5,730 nucleotides of DNA, taken from Enterobacteriaceae bacterium. Its GTDB lineage: Bacteria > Pseudomonadota > Gammaproteobacteria > Enterobacterales > Enterobacteriaceae. Made by a program: the position numbers and the translations under genes. The stretch spans positions 1 to 5,730 of the forward strand of contig JALAGK010000584.1 in NCBI GenBank assembly GCA_022712475.1, given 5' to 3'. Below, in pieces: positions 1-5,569 of the stretch. The notes beneath the pieces are model-generated. The model was not told the origin of the DNA, did not search any database, and saw nothing but the letters and a program-made list of their open reading frames with translations. Position 1 is the first letter of the stretch. The number at the start of each line of letters is the position of its first letter.

Positions 1-79
1 AATGAGTAAAGTCTCATTGTTGATATGGCAAGACTTAGCTGATCTTTCGCACTGTTTCATAACCGGCACTTTATTAACT
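1..79 (+). promoter_or_regulatory. 3' end of flhDC leader (partial)
   Basis: This is the sequence directly upstream of the preferred flhD start. In E. coli flhDC has a long untranslated leader that is a target of post-transcriptional control, so this is probably the end of such a leader; that is inference from gene order. A perfect 6-bp inverted repeat, AATGAG at 1-6 and CTCATT at 13-18 around a 6-base loop, opens the window and may extend beyond it. There is no purine-rich ribosome site just before the ATG at 80 and no GGA triplet (the core of CsrA sites) anywhere in 1-79. No promoter could be supported here. Confidence 0.45.
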
Positions 80-430
80 ATGAATATTGATAAACAGCTT
101 CAGAGCATTCATAACATTAATCTCTCTTATCTGTTACTGGCTCAACGCTTGATTATGGAAGATGAAGTCGCTGCAAGTTTCAGACTGGGTTTGAACGAGT
201 CCACGATCGCTACGCTTAAAGAGCTGTCGCTCTCACAGTTGATCAAATTGTCAACCACCAACCAGCTTATTTGCCGGCTGCGGTTTGACGAAGAAGGGGT
301 TATCGATCGCCTGACCAAAGAGTCACGCATTGACGGCCTTCAGCAAATTCACGCCGGTATTCTGTTATCGACCGATCTGCTCAGTTCACTGACGGAACCG
401 GAAATGCCTGCTTCTAAGAGAATGTCCTGA
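80..430 (+). CDS. flhD: Flagellar master regulator subunit FlhD (diverged)
   Basis: FlhD combines with FlhC into the FlhD4C2 activator that binds class 2 flagellar promoters and recruits sigma-70 RNA polymerase. From the ATG at 80 the protein is 116 residues, the usual FlhD length, and aligns end to end with E. coli FlhD as I remember it. The signature helix [13 protein letters not shown] sits at residues 13-25, FRLG at 34-37, TNQL at 60-63 and LQQIH at 87-91. Cys65, which forms an intersubunit disulfide in E. coli, is present, as are Ser82, Arg83 and His91 of the DNA/FlhC-contact region. By eye only about half the residues match E. coli, and the first 12 are very different. The frame is open to another ATG at position 2, giving 142 residues, but the extra 26 have no counterpart in the family. 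No good Shine-Dalgarno sequence precedes 80, so the start rests on family length. The identity is secure. Confidence 0.93.
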   Translation: MNIDKQLQSIHNINLSYLLLAQRLIMEDEVAASFRLGLNESTIATLKELSLSQLIKLSTTNQLICRLRFDEEGVIDRLTKESRIDGLQQIHAGILLSTDLLSSLTEPEMPASKRMS

Positions 431-431
431 C

Positions 432-1064
432 ATGTGTGAGAAAAGTATTCTTCGTGAAATCCAGGACATTCAGCTGGCTATGGAGCTGATTTCCCTGGGG
501 GCACGCCTGCAAATTCTTGAGAGCGAAACCAGCCTCAGCCGCGGGCGTCTTCTTAAACTCTATAAAGAGCTGCGCGGTGCACCGCCGCCGAAAGGCATGC
601 TGCCGTTCTCGGTAGACTGGTTTATGGCGTGGGAGCAGAACATTCACTCATCAATGTTCTACAACATCTATTTATATCTGCTCAAAACGGACAAGTGCCG
701 CCCGATCGAAGCAATCATCAAGGCGTACCGTCTGTATCTGGAGCAGTGCCCGCCGCACAATCCCGGCGAAGAACCGGTGCTGGGTCTGACCCGCGCCTGG
801 ACGTTGCTGCGCTTTATCGACAGCGGAATGCTCGACCGGACGGAGTGTACCTGCTGTAAGGGCGCTTTCATCGTCTATAGCTATCAGCCAAAACACGGCT
901 TCGTGTGCAGTTTGTGCAACCCGCCGTCCCGAGCGGTGAAAAAAAGTAAACTTTCCGACGAAGCGGCCGATAACCTTTTAAGCCAACTGAAGCTGGATGA
1001 GCACGAGTGGCACACCGCCTCTCCTGGACTGGCCAGTGGGGCATGTAATGCCCACGGGGCGTAA
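432..1064 (+). CDS. flhC: Flagellar master regulator subunit FlhC, extended C-terminus
   Basis: FlhC is the main DNA-binding, zinc-containing partner of FlhD. It starts one base after the flhD stop, so the two are co-transcribed and probably translationally coupled; a purine stretch at 416-421 can serve as ribosome site. The start MCEKS matches MSEKS of E. coli. Conserved blocks include [15 protein letters not shown] at residues 13-27, [19 protein letters not shown] at 42-60, [11 protein letters not shown] at 97-107 and [10 protein letters not shown] at 161-170. Four cysteines fit the zinc site: Cys139, Cys142, Cys159 and Cys162, equivalent to E. coli Cys137, 140, 157 and 160; Cys141 is also shared with E. 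coli. The protein has 210 residues against 192 in E. coli. Nearly all the excess is a C-terminal tail, roughly residues 191-210, with no match to the family. The codons for residues 172-181 also carry the sigma-28 promoter for motA. Confidence 0.96.
   Translation: MCEKSILREIQDIQLAMELISLGARLQILESETSLSRGRLLKLYKELRGAPPPKGMLPFSVDWFMAWEQNIHSSMFYNIYLYLLKTDKCRPIEAIIKAYRLYLEQCPPHNPGEEPVLGLTRAWTLLRFIDSGMLDRTECTCCKGAFIVYSYQPKHGFVCSLCNPPSRAVKKSKLSDEAADNLLSQLKLDEHEWHTASPGLASGACNAHGA
947..973 (+). promoter_or_regulatory. Sigma-28 (FliA) promoter for motAB-cheAW, inside flhC
   Basis: The -35 element TAAACTTT (947-954) matches 7 of 8 bases of the FliA consensus TAAAGTTT. The spacer is exactly 11 bases, and the -10 element GCCGATAA (966-973) is a perfect match. 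It lies within flhC codons for the KLS...AD segment. As I remember the E. coli sequence, the motA promoter sits at the same place in flhC. Transcription should begin near position 980, giving motA a leader of roughly 140 nt that includes the end of flhC. This makes motA, motB, cheA and cheW class 3 genes expressed once FliA is free of its anti-sigma factor. Confidence 0.9.
1036..1055 (+). other. Hairpin at the 3' end of flhC, in the motA leader
   Basis: GGGCAT at 1039-1044 and ATGCCC at 1048-1053 form a perfect 6-bp stem around the loop GTA. Skipping one G (1038), GT at 1036-1037 can also pair with AC at 1054-1055. No run of T follows, so it is not an intrinsic terminator. It lies in the FlhC tail codons and would be in the leader of a message starting at the sigma-28 promoter. 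It could stabilise the message or slow ribosomes or polymerase; which of these, if any, is unknown. Confidence 0.4.
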
Positions 1065-1122
1065 TCCGTCCTGTCGTTCGGGAAGCATTTGTGTAAAAGA
1101 ATCGGGTCGCTAAGGAAATCGC

Positions 1123-1998
1123 GTGTTAGTTCTTATCGGTTATTTCATTGTATTTGCTTGTGTTTTTGGTGGGTTTGTCTTGTCAGGCGGCCAGCTTGGC
1201 GCGCTGTGGCAGCCCACTGAAATCCTTATTATCGGCGGCGCTGGCGTCGGCGCGTTTGTGGTCGGTAACAACGGTAAAGCTATTCGCGCCACCATGAAGT
1301 CGTTCCCGCGTTTGTTCCGCGGTTCAAAGTACAACAAAGAGATGTACATGGACCTGATGGCGCTGATGTACTTGCTGCTGACCAAAGGCCGTCAGAACGG
1401 CATGATGTCGCTGGAGTCAGACATCGAAGATCCCGCCAGCAGCCAGATTTTCTCTGCGTATCCGCGCCTGCTTGAAGACAAGCAACTGATGGATTTTATC
1501 GTCGATTATCTGCGTCTGATGATAAGCGGCAACATGAACGCGTTTGAAATCGAAGCGCTCATGGATGAAGAAATTGAAACCTGCGAAAGCGAAGACGAAA
1601 TCCCGGCCAGCAGCCTTAACCAGGTCGGCGATGCTTTCCCTGCATTTGGTATTGTTGCGGCAGTAATGGGGGTCGTTAACGCCCTGGCTGCCGCAGATCG
1701 TCCGGCAGCTGAACTGGGTGCGTTGATTGCTCACGCCATGGTGGGAACCTTCCTCGGTATTTTGTTGGCTTACGGCTTTATCCTGCCGCTGGCCACCCTG
1801 CTGCGTCAAAAGAGTAGTGAGAACATTAAGATGATGCAGTGCATCAAAGTCACGTTGCTGTCGAGCATTCATGGCTATGCACCGCAGATTTCCGTCGAGT
1901 TTGGCCGTAAGACGCTGTACTCCACTGAACGCCCGTCCTTTACCGAGCTTGAAGAGCATGTGCGTGCGGTGAAAAAACCCGGCGCAGCAGCGGAATAA
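1123..1998 (+). CDS. motA: Flagellar stator protein MotA
   Basis: MotA is the inner-membrane stator subunit that forms the proton channel with MotB and pushes on FliG of the rotor. The start is GTG at 1123, as in E. coli, with AAGGA at 1112-1116 six bases upstream. The 291 residues compare with 295 in E. coli, and the whole chain aligns. Hydrophobic segments lie near residues 1-20, 33-50, 170-190 and 200-225, as expected for four membrane helices with a large cytoplasmic loop between the second and third. The charged residues known to contact FliG, Arg90 and Glu98, are present, as are the channel prolines Pro173 and Pro222. The blocks FEIEALMDEEIET (141-153) and GALIAHAMVGTFLGILLAYG (199-218) are hallmark sequence. 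It is the first gene of the sigma-28 unit, and motB follows after 6 bp, favouring coupled synthesis of the two stator subunits. Confidence 0.97.
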   Translation: MLVLIGYFIVFACVFGGFVLSGGQLGALWQPTEILIIGGAGVGAFVVGNNGKAIRATMKSFPRLFRGSKYNKEMYMDLMALMYLLLTKGRQNGMMSLESDIEDPASSQIFSAYPRLLEDKQLMDFIVDYLRLMISGNMNAFEIEALMDEEIETCESEDEIPASSLNQVGDAFPAFGIVAAVMGVVNALAAADRPAAELGALIAHAMVGTFLGILLAYGFILPLATLLRQKSSENIKMMQCIKVTLLSSIHGYAPQISVEFGRKTLYSTERPSFTELEEHVRAVKKPGAAAE

Positions 1999-2004
1999 CC
2001 GGTC

Positions 2005-2919
2005 ATGAAGAAGAAAGACCATCCGGTCATTATCGTAAAAAAGCGCAAGTCCCACGGGCATGGCCACCACGGAGGTTCGTGGAAGATTGCCTACGCCGAC
2101 TTCATGACCGCAATGATGGCGTTCTTCCTGGTCATGTGGTTACTGTCGATGGCAACACCAGAAGAGCGTCAGCAGATAGCCGAATACTTCAAAATGCCGC
2201 TTAAAGCGGCGATGTCGAACGGTGACCGCTTCAGCCTTAGCGATAGCGTTATTCCAGGCGGCGGCGACGATATGTTGAAAGTTCAGGGCGAAGTACAAAA
2301 GCGTCGCGCGGAAAGCAGTCGCCAGCGTGATATGCAGGGCCTGAGCCGCGTGCGTGAGCGTCTCGATCAGTTAATTAAAAATGACCCGCGCCTGCGTGAG
2401 CTGCAACCGAACCTGAAAATCAAATTGCTGGATGACGGCCTGCGTATTCAGATTGTGGATAGCCAGCAGCGCCCCATGTTCCGCAGTGGTAATAAAGAGG
2501 TTGAGCCATACATGCGGGATATCCTGCGCGCCATCGCACCGGTTCTTAACGATATCCCCAACCGCATTAGCCTGTCTGGCCACACCGACGACACGCCATT
2601 TGTGACTGGCGAGCGTGGCTATAGCAACTGGGAGCTTTCTGCCGATCGTGCTAACGCCTCGCGTCGGGAACTGGTCACGGGAGGGCTGGCGTCGGACAAA
2701 GTGCTGCGTGTGGTGGGCATGGCAGACTCGATGAATTTAAAGAACGTCTCCGGGGATGACCCCAGCAACCGTCGCATCAGTATTCTGATTCTGACGAAAG
2801 ACAAAGAGAATGAAATCCTGAATGAAAACAATGGTAGCGACGTACAGAACGTTTCTCTGAATGAGGACGATCCGAATGGCGTACAGCAGATTCAGGAAAG
2901 CGTCGCTCCGGCGATGTAA
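2005..2919 (+). CDS. motB: Flagellar stator protein MotB
   Basis: MotB is the second stator subunit: one membrane helix plus a periplasmic OmpA-like domain that anchors the stator to peptidoglycan. The protein has 304 residues (E. coli 308). A basic cytoplasmic N-terminus (1-26) precedes the membrane helix (about 28-49), which contains the proton-carrying Asp32 in the motif [19 protein letters not shown]. The plug that keeps unassembled channels closed matches residues 53-66. The OmpA/MotB domain runs from about 140 to 264, with SGHTDDTPF at 191-199 and [16 protein letters not shown] at 208-223; Pro157 corresponds to the functionally important E. coli Pro159. The N-terminus is unusually histidine-rich (His17, 19, 21 and 22), and the region around 95-115 and the acidic/Asn-rich tail after 270 are poorly conserved. 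It starts 6 bp after motA. Confidence 0.97.
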   Translation: MKKKDHPVIIVKKRKSHGHGHHGGSWKIAYADFMTAMMAFFLVMWLLSMATPEERQQIAEYFKMPLKAAMSNGDRFSLSDSVIPGGGDDMLKVQGEVQKRRAESSRQRDMQGLSRVRERLDQLIKNDPRLRELQPNLKIKLLDDGLRIQIVDSQQRPMFRSGNKEVEPYMRDILRAIAPVLNDIPNRISLSGHTDDTPFVTGERGYSNWELSADRANASRRELVTGGLASDKVLRVVGMADSMNLKNVSGDDPSNRRISILILTKDKENEILNENNGSDVQNVSLNEDDPNGVQQIQESVAPAM

Positions 2920-2945
2920 TACAGGAACAGAGGGCGCGAGCGATT

Positions 2946-4955
2946 ATGGATATTAGTGACTTTTATCAGACATTCTTCGATGAGGCCGACGAGCTCCTGG
3001 CTGATATGGAGCAGCACCTGTTGGAGCTGGATCCACAGGCACCTGAAAAGGAGTTGATGAACGCGATTTTCCGCTCGGCCCACTCAATTAAAGGCGGCGC
3101 AGGCACGTTCGGTTTTACCGTATTGCAGGAGACAACACACCTGCTGGAAAACCTACTGGACGAAGCCCGCACCGGTGAGCTGGCGCTAAATGGCGACATC
3201 ATCAACCTGTTTCTGGAAACTAAAGATATTATGCACGATCAATTAGAGGCCTATAAATCTTCCCAGGAGCCGGACGGCGCAAGCTTTGAGTACATCTGCC
3301 AGGCTCTGCGCGAGCTGGCGCTGGAAAACAAAGCGGCGAAAGAGGGAAAAGCACCTGTTGTAACCGCGTCCGTTGTTGCCCCTGTCGTAGAAGCGCCTTG
3401 CGCGGTAAATGAAGCACACCTGACGGTCACGCTCACAAAGCTTAAAGAAAACGAGTGCGAATTGCTGCTCGAAGAGCTGGGCAATCTCGGAACCGTTGTT
3501 GGGCATGAAAAGCAGGGCGACGCGCTGGTTGTGACGCTTGATACCCCGACGCCAGCCGACGATATCATCGCGGTGATGTGCTTTATTATCGAACCCGATC
3601 AAATTTCCATTGCGCAGGGCGCTGCAACTGCGCCTGAGCAGCCTGCTGTCGTCCAGCCTGTTGCTGTGCCTGAGCCGGTTGTGGTCGCGCAAGTCGAAAA
3701 GCCTGCTCCCGTGGCACCAGCTCAGAAAAGCGCACCGCCTGCTCGCGCGCCGCGTAGTGCAGGCCAGGAGTCCAGCAGTATTCGCGTTGCGGTAGAAAAG
3801 GTTGACCAGATTATCAACCAGGTGGGTGAGCTCATCATTACCCAGTCGATGCTGTCCCAGCTTTCCAGTTCGCTCGACCCTGCGATCCATGGTGATTTAC
3901 TCAACAGCATCGGTCAGCTGGAGCGCAACGCGCGTGACCTGCAAGAATCGGTGATGTCGATTCGTATGATGCCGATGGAGTATGTCTTCAGCCGCTTCCC
4001 GCGTCTGGTGCGTGACCTGGCGGGCAAGCTCAACAAGCAGGTGGAACTGACCCAGCGGGGCGGTTCTGCTGAACTGGATAAGAGCCTGATTGAGCGCATC
4101 ATCGATCCGCTGACGCACCTTGTGCGTAACAGTATCGACCACGGTATTGAAGACAGTGAAACCCGCCGTGCCAAAGGTAAATCAGCGAAAGGAAATCTTA
4201 TCCTTTCCGCCGAACACCAGGGTGGCAACATTGTTATCGAAGTGATTGACGACGGTGCCGGGCTCAACCGCGAACGTATCCTCGCGCGTGCTATGTCTCA
4301 GGGCATGGATATCAATGAAAACATCAGTGATGAAGAAGTTTGGATGCTTATTTTTGCGCCAGGCTTCTCCACCGCAGAGAAAGTGACCGATGTGTCTGGC
4401 CGTGGTGTCGGCATGGATGTGGTGAAACGTAACATCCAGGACATGGGCGGTTACGTGGAAATCCGTTCCGAGAAGGACAAAGGTTCCACTATCCGCATCA
4501 TTCTGCCGCTAACGCTCGCCATCCTTGACGGGATGTCTGTGCGCGTGGGTGATGAAACCTTCATCCTGCCGCTTAATGCGGTGATGGAGTCCCTGCAACC
4601 GCAGGAAAAAGCACTGCATCCGATGGCCGGCGGTGAGCTGATGCTTCAGGTACGCGAAGAGTATCTGCCGCTGGTGCAACTGCACGAAGTGCTGGACATC
4701 GATGGTGCCCAGACTGAGCCTGGCAAAGCTATTGCGGTCATCCTGCAAAGCGCGGGTCGCCGCTATGCGCTGCTGGTTGATCAGCTAATCGGCCAGCACC
4801 AGGTGGTCGTGAAAAACCTTGAAATGAATTACCGCAAAGTTCCCGGCATTTCCGCCGCCACCATTCTGGGAGATGGCAGCGTTGCCCTGATTGTGGACGT
4901 GGCCGCGTTGCCACAACTGTGTCGTGACAAACGTATCGCTGACGTCACCGAGTGA
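2946..4955 (+). CDS. cheA: Chemotaxis histidine kinase CheA
   Basis: CheA is the cytoplasmic kinase of the chemoreceptor array; it autophosphorylates in trans and passes phosphate to CheY and CheB. All five domains are visible. P1 (about 1-130) has the phosphorylated His46 in AHSIKGGAGTFGF, equal to E. coli His48. P2 (about 157-226) is the CheY/CheB docking domain. P3 (about 278-350) mediates dimerisation. The P4 ATPase (about 350-525) has the N box HLVRNSIDHG (391-400), DDGAGL (435-440), FAPGFST (470-476) and GRGVGMD (485-491). P5 (about 526-660) binds CheW and receptors. Length is 669 against 654 in E. coli; a Pro/Ala/Val-rich P2-P3 linker (about 227-277) accounts for much of the excess. 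The start is ATG at 2946; the GTG start used two codons earlier in E. coli is GCG here, so numbering shifts by two. It lies 26 bp after motB. P2 and linkers are far less conserved than P1 and P3-P5. Confidence 0.97.
   Translation: MDISDFYQTFFDEADELLADMEQHLLELDPQAPEKELMNAIFRSAHSIKGGAGTFGFTVLQETTHLLENLLDEARTGELALNGDIINLFLETKDIMHDQLEAYKSSQEPDGASFEYICQALRELALENKAAKEGKAPVVTASVVAPVVEAPCAVNEAHLTVTLTKLKENECELLLEELGNLGTVVGHEKQGDALVVTLDTPTPADDIIAVMCFIIEPDQISIAQGAATAPEQPAVVQPVAVPEPVVVAQVEKPAPVAPAQKSAPPARAPRSAGQESSSIRVAVEKVDQIINQVGELIITQSMLSQLSSSLDPAIHGDLLNSIGQLERNARDLQESVMSIRMMPMEYVFSRFPRLVRDLAGKLNKQVELTQRGGSAELDKSLIERIIDPLTHLVRNSIDHGIEDSETRRAKGKSAKGNLILSAEHQGGNIVIEVIDDGAGLNRERILARAMSQGMDINENISDEEVWMLIFAPGFSTAEKVTDVSGRGVGMDVVKRNIQDMGGYVEIRSEKDKGSTIRIILPLTLAILDGMSVRVGDETFILPLNAVMESLQPQEKALHPMAGGELMLQVREEYLPLVQLHEVLDIDGAQTEPGKAIAVILQSAGRRYALLVDQLIGQHQVVVKNLEMNYRKVPGISAATILGDGSVALIVDVAALPQLCRDKRIADVTE
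3231..4955 (+). CDS. cheA: Possible short form CheA(S) from an internal start
   Basis: E. coli cheA also makes a short protein from an internal ATG at codon 98, which lacks the phosphorylated histidine but keeps the other domains and in enterics binds CheZ. The equivalent codon here is Met96 (3231-3233), in the identical context LFLETKDIM. A purine stretch, AAAGA at 3222-3226, ends 4 bases before it, and GGAAA lies further upstream. The resulting product would have 574 residues. Conservation of the codon and its surroundings is seen directly; actual use as a start is inferred from E. coli. Confidence 0.5.
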   Translation: MHDQLEAYKSSQEPDGASFEYICQALRELALENKAAKEGKAPVVTASVVAPVVEAPCAVNEAHLTVTLTKLKENECELLLEELGNLGTVVGHEKQGDALVVTLDTPTPADDIIAVMCFIIEPDQISIAQGAATAPEQPAVVQPVAVPEPVVVAQVEKPAPVAPAQKSAPPARAPRSAGQESSSIRVAVEKVDQIINQVGELIITQSMLSQLSSSLDPAIHGDLLNSIGQLERNARDLQESVMSIRMMPMEYVFSRFPRLVRDLAGKLNKQVELTQRGGSAELDKSLIERIIDPLTHLVRNSIDHGIEDSETRRAKGKSAKGNLILSAEHQGGNIVIEVIDDGAGLNRERILARAMSQGMDINENISDEEVWMLIFAPGFSTAEKVTDVSGRGVGMDVVKRNIQDMGGYVEIRSEKDKGSTIRIILPLTLAILDGMSVRVGDETFILPLNAVMESLQPQEKALHPMAGGELMLQVREEYLPLVQLHEVLDIDGAQTEPGKAIAVILQSAGRRYALLVDQLIGQHQVVVKNLEMNYRKVPGISAATILGDGSVALIVDVAALPQLCRDKRIADVTE

Positions 4956-4982
4956 CGGCCGCGCTATCCAGGAGATATCAAC

Positions 4983-5498
4983 ATGATGAGCATGGCTTCA
5001 GACAACCAGATGGCGGTTGAAAACCTTGGCCAGGAGTACCTGATTTTCGCACTAGGCCAGGAAGAATATGGCCTTGAAATACTTAAAGTACAGGAAATCC
5101 GCGGTTACGATCGCGTAACCCGTATCGCGAATACGCCAGACTTTATTAAAGGCGTGACCAATCTGCGCGGCATTATCGTGCCGATTGTTGACCTGCGTGT
5201 GAAGTTTGCCCAGGAAAACATCCGCTATGACAACAATACCGTGGTTATCGTACTGAACGTGAACCAACGTGTAGTGGGGATTGTGGTGGACGGCGTATCC
5301 GACGTGTTGTCGTTGACCACCGAGCAGATTAAACCGGCGCCGGAGTTTTCCGTGACGCTGTCAACCGAGTACCTGATGGGCCTTGGCGCAGTGGATGAGC
5401 GCATGATTATTCTGGTCGACATCGAGAAGCTGCTGAGCAGCGAAGAGATGGAACTGGTGGATAAAATTCACAATGATGCGGGCGCGCACGCGCTGTAA
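4983..5498 (+). CDS. cheW: Chemotaxis coupling protein CheW
   Basis: CheW is a small cytoplasmic protein with two SH3-like subdomains that links chemoreceptors to CheA P5 in the signalling array. The protein has 171 residues (E. coli 167). Conserved blocks are [19 protein letters not shown] (34-52), [19 protein letters not shown] (54-72) and [16 protein letters not shown] (97-112). Glu38 and Arg62, residues implicated in receptor and CheA contacts in E. coli, occupy the same positions. Three ATGs occur close together, at 4983, 4986 and 4992. The first is preferred because AGGAG at 4970-4974 ends 8 bases before it. It lies 27 bp after cheA and is the last gene of the unit, being followed by a terminator. 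The last dozen residues differ from E. coli, as is common at the CheW C-terminus. Confidence 0.97.
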   Translation: MMSMASDNQMAVENLGQEYLIFALGQEEYGLEILKVQEIRGYDRVTRIANTPDFIKGVTNLRGIIVPIVDLRVKFAQENIRYDNNTVVIVLNVNQRVVGIVVDGVSDVLSLTTEQIKPAPEFSVTLSTEYLMGLGAVDERMIILVDIEKLLSSEEMELVDKIHNDAGAHAL

Positions 5499-5509
5499 CA
5501 CTGTGGGTT

Positions 5510-5527
5510 TGCGCGTTATTTCGCGCA
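5510..5527 (+). other. GC-rich hairpin between cheW and the terminator
   Basis: TGCGCG at 5510-5515 and CGCGCA at 5522-5527 form a perfect 6-bp stem around TTATTT. It begins 12 bases after the cheW stop. Without a T run it is unlikely to terminate alone, but with the following terminator it makes a tandem 3' structure that could protect the message end. Its right arm (CGCGC, 5522-5526) could instead pair with GCGCG at 5542-5546 in the terminator's left arm. Confidence 0.5.
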
Positions 5528-5538
5528 GATAAATGATT

Positions 5539-5569
5539 AACGCGCGGCTTTAGGGCCGCGCGTTTTTTT
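5539..5569 (+). terminator. Intrinsic terminator after cheW
   Basis: CGCGCGGC at 5541-5548 pairs perfectly with GCCGCGCG at 5555-5562 across the 6-base loop TTTAGG. The flanking AA/TT extends the stem to 10 bp, and a run of seven T follows at 5563-5569. This is a textbook rho-independent terminator ending the motA-cheW transcript. The stem would also form on the opposite strand, and there is an A pair at 5539-5540 before the left arm but no longer A run, so action on a convergent transcript would be weak. Confidence 0.93.

Noticed and set aside
2..79. Longer FlhD starting at position 2
   Set aside because: The 26 extra residues have no counterpart in FlhD proteins, and the start at 80 gives the exact family length of 116. 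It cannot be fully excluded because any ribosome site would lie outside the window.
629..859. Second + strand frame of 76 codons inside flhC
   Set aside because: It overlaps the conserved part of FlhC in another frame and has no recognisable motif.
1036..1055. Hairpin at the end of flhC as a terminator separating flhC from motA
   Set aside because: No T run follows the stem, the stem is short, and it lies before the flhC stop codon.
1229..1236. TTATCGGC, a reverse-strand match to the sigma-28 -10 element
   Set aside because: No -35 element stands at the required 11-base distance on that strand, and the bases encode the conserved MotA segment LIIGG.
1417..2070. Antisense open frame of 217 codons across motA and the motB start
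   Set aside because: It is a mirror of real coding sequence on the other strand; the product is low-complexity in character and matches no family I know, while motA is certain.
3243..3890. Antisense open frame of 215 codons across the cheA P2/linker region
   Set aside because: The Arg-rich product is typical of reading the reverse strand of GC-rich codons, and no ribosome site or neighbour supports it.
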